Below are positions 56,938 to 64,000 of a stretch of DNA of 64,000 bases, piece by piece. Under the pieces are notes generated by a model, which saw only the letters and a list, made by a program, of their open reading frames with translations, made no database searches and was not told where the DNA came from. The first letter of the stretch is position 1; every line of letters starts with the position of its first letter. The position numbers and the translations under genes are program-made. This stretch comes from Cliona cf. orientalis (taxonomy: Eukaryota > Porifera > Demospongiae > Clionaida > Clionaidae): positions 25,604,058 through 25,668,057 of the forward strand of contig OZ005689.1 of NCBI GenBank assembly GCA_963930775.1, given 5' to 3'.

Positions 56938-58576
56938 AATTGAAGGATGAAGTAGGGATGGCAGGATCACAAAGTACACAAACAAGATTAGGGATAATCA
57001 CACAAACTATACATCCCTACGCTTGCTTTTCTTGATTATCATGCGCCTATTGATTGTGACCCATTGGTGCTATCCTTAACTCTTTGGCTACGAATGTTAT
57101 ATATATATTACGCGCGCGCGTACCATAAAATACAAATGTTATATATATAAAACGCGCACTGCCATCAAGAAGATAAGTTCGCGCCGGCTACTCCGGCCAC
57201 ACCCAACGGCTGATAATTACCTTGGGGAGACGACGCATGCGCTGTACTATTGCTAACAATCCTTAGCGGTCTTGGAAGCAATCGATTACAGCTGCACACA
57301 AACGTTCTTGTGGTTGCCTTGTGGTAGACTCTGGAAGCCCCCAGCTGGAAACTGTATTTCCTGTTGAGCTATCATGAGCAGACTGACACAGAGGAGGCAC
57401 TGAATCTGATCCTTTCTGATGATGATGAGGCTGATAGTGATGGTGAGTTTGCTGAGCCTATGTGTCCTGGAAGCGATGAAGAGTTTGACTTCGATATTGA
57501 TGATCAAGAATTATTTAGTTTCAACCTGAGGTACAACAAAAGTAGAGTATGCATAATATGAAATTATACAAATTTACTACAACAATAGTAACGAAGAATC
57601 TAATCCAAAGGAGGGAGATCATGAAGCTGACAGTAACAGCGAGTCATCAGGTGCAGCTGCTCACACTCTAGATACTATGAGCATGGATGTGTGCGGATAT
57701 GTTGGTGTATGAATGCATGTGCATGTCATGGGTGAGTGCATGTGTGTGAGAGAAGGGACTAATAAACATAAATAAACCTGTAAATGAAAGTGGTATGTGT
57801 AAATATAAAATGAACATATAAGGTCATGCAGTATCATACATACACTAACTACTTTCACAGATGAACCAGATTGTACTAATCCTGACTACGACATCCATAT
57901 GCAAACTCCAAGGTAAGAAGGCACATACACTTACAAACACTAGCAAGCATAATGGGTATACATCATTTAGTTGTACCAGCAGTGAGGATACACCTGAAGT
58001 AGCTCCAACACCAAACCGTAGCCGGTGTGATCGTGCCAGGCGTGGAAGAGGGAGAGGTTGTGGTATGGGACGTGGTCGTGGCAGAGGTCGAGGACGAGGA
58101 CGTGGAAGTAGACGTGGACCAGGATCAGGTTTGAGGGGTAGGCAGAACAGTAGCAGTTCATCATCATGGAGCTCGAATACATCCCCAATCATAGTACAGC
58201 CCTTCAGTAGACCTGTTGGCCCGGCTGTAGCACCATCTGCCTGCATCCTAGAGTTGTTCAAGATTTTCTTCACCCCAGAGCTTATCAATCTCATTGTTGA
58301 GCAAACAAATCTGTATGCAAGCCAAGTAGTGACTGATGACCAACATTCCCGGTGGCTGCCCGGATTTTTTCTCTTCCAGCTAGCTTTAGGATGTAGATGG
58401 GGTGATGAGAGTGTGTGTGCCCATCCTTGTTAAGCTAAGAACTTTCATGTAATTACTATTGTTGGGGCTCTGTGCTTTGGTGATTTAATTATCCCGGCAG
58501 ACTCCGTGAACGTAGTTTGGGTATAGGGTTGACTTTCGCCCTTAAAGCTGGAAGGGGGGAGTTCGGGTGCCTAAGG

Positions 58577-58648
58577 GTGGTCGTAGCTCAGTGGTAGAGC
58601 GCTGGTGGCTCAAGCCAGTGGCCCTGGGTTCGATTCCCGGTGGCTGCC
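58577..58648 (+). tRNA. tRNA-like sequence, copy 1 (probable pseudo-tRNA or SINE head)
   Basis: TAGCTCAGTGGTAGAGC is a good A box and GGTTCGATTCC a perfect B box. A D stem (GCTC/GAGC) and a T stem (CTGGG/CCCGG) form. The anticodon arm CTGGT..GCCAG closes a 7-base loop GGCTCAA, but position 33 is G and not U. The acceptor stem needs several G-U pairs. The nominal anticodon is CUC. A non-functional tRNA relative is likely. Confidence 0.5.
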
Positions 58649-58864
58649 CGGATTTTTTCTCTTCCAGCTAGCTTTAGGATGTAGATGGGGTGATGAGAGT
58701 GTGTGTGCCCATCCTTGTTAAGCTAAGAACTTTCATGTAATTACTATTGTTGGGGCTCTGTGCTTTGGTGATTTAATTATCCCGGCAGACTCCGTGAACG
58801 TAGTTTGGGTATAGGGTTGACTTTCGCCCTTAAAGCTGGAAGGGGGGAGTTCGGGTGCCTAAGG

Positions 58865-58936
58865 GTGGTCGTAGCTCAGTGGTAGAGCGCTGGTGGCTCA
58901 AGCCAGTGGCCCTGGGTTCGATTCCCGGTGGCTGCC
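58865..58936 (+). tRNA. tRNA-like sequence, copy 2
   Basis: Exact 288-base repeat of the copy at 58577, with the same A and B boxes and the same G at position 33. Confidence 0.5.
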
Positions 58937-59152
58937 CGGATTTTTTCTCTTCCAGCTAGCTTTAGGATGTAGATGGGGTGATGAGAGTGTGTGTGCCCAT
59001 CCTTGTTAAGCTAAGAACTTTCATGTAATTACTATTGTTGGGGCTCTGTGCTTTGGTGATTTAATTATCCCGGCAGACTCCGTGAACGTAGTTTGGGTAT
59101 AGGGTTGACTTTCGCCCTTAAAGCTGGAAGGGGGGAGTTCGGGTGCCTAAGG

Positions 59153-59224
59153 GTGGTCGTAGCTCAGTGGTAGAGCGCTGGTGGCTCAAGCCAGTGGCCC
59201 TGGGTTCGATTCCCGGTGGCTGCC
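59153..59224 (+). tRNA. tRNA-like sequence, copy 3
   Basis: Third identical copy in the concatemer. Three intact internal RNA polymerase III promoters in a row could make this array transcribed even though it is not a tRNA cluster. Confidence 0.5.
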
Positions 59225-61218
59225 CGGATTTTTTCTCTTCCAGCTAGCTTTAGGATGTAGATGGGGTGATGAGAGTGTGTGTGCCCATCCTTGTTAAGCT
59301 AAGAACTTTCATGCAAAGTGGGTGGATGTAAATGAGGAGGAAATATGGGCATCCTAATGGGGATAAACCACCTGCCTGCTCTGTCTGATTATTGGAAAAT
59401 GGATCCAACATACTGATATAGTCCAGTAGCAGACAGGATAACCAGAGACCGCTTCTTTGAGATCACACGCTACTTTCATTTTGTTGACAACACCGTCTTG
59501 CTCCCTCGGGGTGATCCTGGATACGACAAACTTGGTAAAGTTAGGCCCGTCATTGACAGTGTCAACGCAATTCCTACAAAATTATAATCCACACAGAGAG
59601 AATTCAGTAGATGAAGCCATGATAAAGTTCAAGGGGAGATCAAGCATGAAGCAATACTTGCCAAAAAAACCCAGTCAAACGTGGCTTCAAGGTGTGGGTC
59701 CGGGCAGATGCTGTGACGGGGTATGTGTGTGAGTTTGAGGTTTACACTGGTAAGAGTGACAGACAACCAGAGTTAGGCCTTGGAGGATATGTAGTGAAAA
59801 GATTGACTCGCAACATCACAGGTCATAACTATATAGTCTACTGTGACCATTTTTTCACCAATGCTGCTCTCTTCCAATACCTACACTCTGATGGTATATA
59901 TGCATGTGGAACATACAACTCTACACGTAAATGCTATCCTGGCGACCTAAAAGAGAAATCAGAAAAAGGATTAGGTACAAGAGGGTCCGCAGAGTATAGA
60001 CAAGATGGGCAACTATTAGTGACACTATGGCAGGATACAAAGACTGTCTGTCCTTTCAACTAGTTATCAGCCTCATTCTGAAGTGACCATCACTCGACGA
60101 CAGAAGACTGGAACCAGAGTAGATGTTCCTTGTCCTGAATCTGTGCGACTGTACAACATGTTTATGGCCGGTGTTGACAAAAACGACCAACTCCGAGGGT
60201 ATTATGCTGTCAGAATGAAGTCAACCAAGAACTATAAATACATATTTTGGTTCATTTTTGATGTCGCAATCGTGAATGCCTTCATTCTGTACAGTCGAGT
60301 ACCTACAATAGGTAAGAAATTGACACTCAAAGAATTTCGAGTAGAATTAGCGAAACAGGTGATTGGTACATACAATAGCCGCAAGTATCGTGGACGGCCA
60401 ACAGCACGCGAATCTCAAAGTGGTACACATCACAGGCGCATGAAAGTACCCCACTACCCCACTAGAGCTACCCAGGGCCGATGCCGGTACTGTAGCACCA
60501 CTAAAGGCAAGACGACGATGTGGTACTGCAAGGAATGCCAACTCAGGCTATGTCATACTGGAGACGCAGACTGATTGCTTTTTGAAGCACCATTTATCTG
60601 CTGGTCTTTACAGCCAGCCTTGAAACTGAACTGATATGAACAGCTTATAGCCCATTTATAACACTTGTACATGCCCTATCTTTCTGTCATTTTATGCTGC
60701 TGCCATGAACACTTCTATCAAACTCTATGTTCATCATAATATTTCATAAACTCTCGCGCGCACTCCCTATCTCTCTTGCTCTGTCTCTCTCGCTCTGTCT
60801 CTCGCTCTCTCCTTTTTACTCGCTTTCTATGCACACACACACGTCTTACCTTCATTCATGCTATGACGTCAAACGGTCGCCATTGATCCGCTCGAGCGTT
60901 TGATAATCGTCGATCACGTTCGTAGCCAAAACTGTTCTGTGATCGATCTTTAGGCCGTCTTCGCCTCGATGACCTTCAGACGGCAGAAAGAGTCCACAAA
61001 GGTGCGTTATTTAGGATTTCTTGCTGGTACTGCGTGTACGCATAATAAATGTAAATTAATTTTGTCGCGTTGGGTGTGGCCGCGTACAATAATACTCGCG
61101 CTTAGAGTTAATTTGCATCTTCTATATTATTATATTGAATGTGATTATCCCTACAAACCTTGTTTGTATTTTTTGGCACTGCCATCCCTACTTCATCCTT
61201 CAATTTTATTCAATTGTT

Positions 61219-61884
61219 TCATACTTTGTATATACAATGATACACTATAGATTGGAATTTTATGGCTTCTGTCAGTGAGTGCATGCATATTAAGCCTGGT
61301 ACCCTGAATACCATATTCAAGAGCGGGCATTGCTGTATATACTACGAGGAGTACGTATAGCCACGCCCCTAATCAGCTCGTTCATGGAGGTGGCTGGCTC
61401 AGTGACAAATTGAAAGAAGGCTGTTTTGGGCCACGTAGCAATGAGTACCTTCTGTTTATGAATTGTAGTTTAGTGTTGGCAGCTACCATTCAGTTGTCGC
61501 CGAGCGCTCGAGCTAGCTAGTTCGACGTTCAACAGCACGGTCGATCACTAGTGCTAGCCGTGCTAGCACTCAAACCCTTTGCACCGGTGCGCGCCACTAG
61601 CACTGACATCATTTATCACATGACTTCACCATGGTAACACTATACGAGCATGCGCATTATACGACAAAATGGTGTATCGGTGATGACCAATTGTGTGAAA
61701 TGCACTACATATACCCACGATTTACCAACTGTCATGATAACGCAAAAATAGTGTACCACAGACGTACGCTATTGGATTTATACTTGAACTAAGATGAGAG
61801 ATAGAAGCAGTCTTGAGTTAGACCTGGAAGAGATGAAAGAAAGATTGATACTTTGCACTTTTTATCATAGAGTCAGTAGAGTCT
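61219..61884. other. repeat remnant and unassigned sequence
   Basis: From 61615 the sequence matches 45270-45500 (TCACATGACTTCACCATGGT, then TGGATTTATACTTGAACTAA). The rest has no supported feature. Confidence 0.45.
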
Positions 61885-63045
61885 ATAAGTAGGGATGGCC
61901 TGGATATTGCCATATATATAATACATTACAAAAATGAAAGGAACTCAGAGCAACTTGAATTTTAAGATTTTTTGACTCATTTTCATGATCTACGCCAGAA
62001 TACCTATATTATATCAAGCCCCTACACATCCATGGAAATGATCTAACTCAAGACTGGACCGCTCACCTTAGTTCTCATATAAATCCACTTTATTTTGTAG
62101 CGCACAGTGCAGTGTCACATTAGTTCATGACAGTTATGTAATGGTGGGTTTGGTCAGTGCATTGTACCGATTGGGTGTATCTTATACGTGCCATTTTGTC
62201 ATTTAATGCATATGCTCATAATGTGTTACCATGGTGAAGTCATGTGACAGGAGTGGCGCTGGCGCCGCGTGCCACCACAATCGATCATGCGTGGTGCGTG
62301 CGGCGCGGGCAGACTAGATCTAAAAGAAGCCTGAGAAGCGCTAGGCCGTGAAAAGTGAGCAAACCTTAAGTTTAATGTTGGTACATGTAGCTAGCAGCTT
62401 CTCTGGGTCCGGCAACGAGGCCAGTCACTGAGCTGACTGTTTATATCTCGAGATGTAGGGCTCAGTGAGGGGTGTGGCTACGACGCGCGCGAGCAATTTC
62501 GGCTTTCATGTCCACTATACATCCCTACACTTGCTTTTTGAGTAGATGCAGGAATAAACTAACCAGGCAGTAATGCAACAGTCAATCCCCACACCCTTAC
62601 GAGATATAACAATAGCTAGGGGATAACATGAATTTCTCTCGGTTAAGGATACCACCAATTAATCATCATCAACAGGCACACGATAGCTATACCCGAGAAA
62701 AGCAAGCGTAGCGATGTATAGTGGACATGATTATCCCTACAAATCTTATTTGTATACGTTTTGGCCCTCCCATCCCTATTTCACCCTTCAATTTCATTGT
62801 TTCTCCCATCCCTATTTCTCCCTTCAATTTCATTGTTTTTTATAGCTACTTGTACACTTTTTAAAATAGCTGGTTCAAGCATACCTGATTGTTTCCATGG
62901 GCGTTTCAGGACTTCATAGATAGATATTCTGGCGTAGATCATGAATATGTAAGTTAAAAATCTTAAAAATTTATTTGCTCTGACTTTTTTAACATTTTTG
63001 TAATGTATTACATATATGGCATATCTGGGTCATCCCTACTATGTT
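61885..63045. mobile_element. 1.16 kb element with about 110-bp inverted ends
   Basis: The left end AGTAGGGATGGCCTGGATAT, ATTGCCATATATA and a TACATTACAAAAATG block, through ATGATCTACGCCAGAATA, returns inverted at 62925-63045 (TATTCTGGCGTAGATCAT ... GGGTCATCCCTACT). A segment at 62050-62250 is the inverse of 61615-61860. AAAAGCAAGCGTAGCGATGT plus CATCCCTATTTCACCCTTCA at 62698-62795 is a piggyBac-type end. It looks like a composite of several nested pieces. No transposase. Confidence 0.65.
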
Positions 63046-63052
63046 ATTACAA

Positions 63053-63235
63053 GTAAAGTAGGGATGGCAGGGTAAAAAAGTACATAAACATTGCTCTTTG
63101 AGGGATGCAAAAACAGTAATATCTTCCACATTCTAGTCAAGAGTGCTTAATGAACAAGTTAGGTGCATGATAATCGAGAAGAGCTTGTTCTTTTTGACCC
63201 TGCCATCCCTACTTAATCCTTCAATTTTATATTGT
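63053..63235. mobile_element. about 180-bp MITE with piggyBac-type ends
   Basis: AAGTAGGGATGGCAGGGTAA on the left and CCCTGCCATCCCTACTTAAT with CCTTCAATTT on the right are inverted and match the 56938/61218 ends. Short and non-coding. Confidence 0.75.
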
Positions 63236-63264
63236 TTATAACTTGTAAACAATAGCTTGTGACA

Positions 63265-63320
63265 AGAAGAGAGCATGCGCTTAATAGCGGGGTGCGCTTA
63301 ATAACCAGAATTTACGGTAT
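63265..63320. repeat. fragment of the 44134 MITE family
   Basis: GAGCATGCGCTTAATAGCGG and TGCGCTTAATAACCAGAATT followed by TACGGTA match the right end of 44134-44506. Only this end is present. Confidence 0.7.
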
Positions 63321-64000
63321 ACGTATAAAATCACTTCCTGTCCCTCGTGTATTAATGGCTTGCTCATGCTCGAGCGCTCGCCCAGAATGATGTAAAACCT
63401 TGGTGACAGAGTAAAGCACATTATCACAGCAATTTGCTCACTTGGATCCAACTACTGCATGGCCATGCTTGCATGCATGCAAAGTTAGCTAGCCAGAGAG
63501 TGGGTACCACAAGAAGGCACATGGCATGGTAGCTAAACATACACTATTCACTATTGCTGTTGAAAGCACACCAGTGAGCTGAGTGAGGAAGTTAAGGTGG
63601 AGCGCCGACCAGTGTCAATGATTTGCAACCATACTTAACGTGCATGCGCTGAGGGATACCAACATGTATTGTATACATGTAGAGTTCCAACACACTTGTA
63701 TGTACAGTCATGCTACCACTAGCCAGACAAAAGTAAGAAGCTTAGAGTCAGCAAATGACGCCAAAAGTGGCAAACGAAGTGTTTTGGAAGAATGCAAACA
63801 ATACATGCCTTTGTAACACTCCTTACAACACCGCACTTTGTACTCACAAACGAGGTATGTAACAGCTAGCTAGCTCAGCAGACAGATACACACACACGAT
63901 GACTACCACAACCTTCTGGCGTATACACTGAGGGTTAATAAGAGTTGGTCAATAGCCAATTTCCAAGCAATGCACCAAGTATGCACATTTGATGCCCCAT
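63321..64000. other. no recognisable gene
   Basis: No domain-bearing frame or repeat structure was seen to the end of the window. Confidence 0.4.

Larger units (their letters stand above)
58347..59312 (+). repeat. 3.35-unit concatemer of a 288-bp tRNA-containing unit
   Basis: Units start at 58351, 58639, 58927 and 59215 (GGTGGCTGCCCGG), an exact 288-bp period, and appear identical. The array starts within the tRNA-like 3' half and ends in the middle of the tail (ACTTTCAT), so it does not begin and end where a SINE would. At its junctions with the piggyBac gene it shares CAT. Removing it rejoins the reading frame around DDQH and KWVDV. Each unit has a tRNA-like part and a tail with GGGGTGATGAGAGTGTGTGT. 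Confidence 0.92.
57364..60574 (+). pseudogene. piggyBac transposase gene, multi-exon, broken
   Basis: Exon-like blocks: an acidic start (EEALNLILSDDDEADSDGEF, 57384-57533), SNEESNPKEGDHEADS (about 57588-57650), DEPDCTNPDYDIHMQTP (57861-57912), then from about 57973 a Gly/Arg-rich run and VEQTNLYASQ. A 966-bp array interrupts the frame at 58347. Afterwards come WVDVNEEEIWA, the first catalytic Asp in NSVDEAMIKFKGRSSMK, the second in YCDHFFTNAALF, and the last Asp pair in MAGVDKNDQLRGYYAV. The C-terminal zinc finger reads RCRYC, then WYCKECQLRLCH. Catalytic residues survive, but frameshifts near 59330, 59575, 59690 and 60060 and a TGA near 59415 make it dead. Confidence 0.82.
56938..61218 (+). 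mobile_element. piggyBac element, decayed, with an inserted tandem array
   Basis: The left end AAATTGAAGGATGAAGTAGG and the right end read on the other strand (AAATTGAAGGATGAAGTAGG, then GATGGCAG) are inverted over about 70 bp. A subterminal inverted pair (CCGGCCACACCCAACG near 57195 and CGTTGGGTGTGGCCG near 61067) lies inside. The interior encodes a piggyBac (DDE_Tnp_1_7) transposase. The outermost TTAA duplication expected for piggyBac was not identified. The same ends occur at 23195/29815 and 63055/63235 as MITEs. Confidence 0.85.

Noticed and set aside
57845..58294. Pro/Arg-rich minus-strand frame
   Set aside because: Antisense of the Gly/Arg-rich part of the piggyBac gene.
58347..59312. 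CRISPR array or functional tRNA gene cluster
   Set aside because: The period is 288 bp with no spacers, the tRNA-like parts lack U33, and the array interrupts a transposase gene.

Overview
The window reads as intron-bearing animal DNA dominated by mobile elements, most likely from a sponge (Porifera). The reasons are inferred from the sequence. Introns are very short (51 bp and up). A decayed gene at 32.2-33.2 kb matches my memory of a sponge-expanded protein family. The element mix (Mutator-like with Ulp1, Helitron with OTU, piggyBac, Ty3/gypsy, Tc1/IS630, many MITEs) fits a demosponge. No bacterial operon structure is present, and no ordinary host gene can be followed from end to end with confidence.

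Layout. 0.3-2 kb: a TATA-box promoter and a four-exon gene that runs into a proline-rich minisatellite. 4.4-8 kb, minus strand: a Mutator-like transposase/Ulp1 protease/PHD reading frame broken by two in-frame stops. 8.3-10.5 kb: MITEs. 11.7-14.5 kb: a 5'-truncated, frameshifted Ty3/gypsy element. 16.1-18.0 and 47.8-49.8 kb: two copies of a 1.9 kb non-autonomous element. 19.5-21.3, 36.1-36.7 and 37.8-38.5 kb: copies of a 0.65 kb element with the same GTGACC termini and 4-bp A/T target duplications. 32.2-34.2 kb: a sponge-family pseudogene next to a Tc1/IS630 element. 35.2-44.7 kb, minus strand: a decayed Helitron (Rep, helicase, OTU) split by nested insertions. 50.8-51.5 kb: an almost perfect palindrome. 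56.9-61.2 kb: a decayed piggyBac element whose transposase gene is split by a 288-bp-period concatemer carrying tRNA-like sequences. 61.9-63.3 kb: further TIR elements.

The main discovery candidate is 23379-29460. It is a 6.1 kb element with near-identical inverted arms of about 2.24 kb, a 6-bp direct repeat (ATACCC) at both ends, and a 1.6 kb centre encoding an IS3-like DDE integrase. Each arm carries a complete two-exon gene for a 379-residue RING-type protein, so the element has two RING genes pointing at one integrase. It sits inside a smaller element whose ends match the piggyBac termini at 56.9 and 61.2 kb. The arms are almost identical although the window is otherwise full of decayed copies, which suggests recent movement or arm-to-arm gene conversion.
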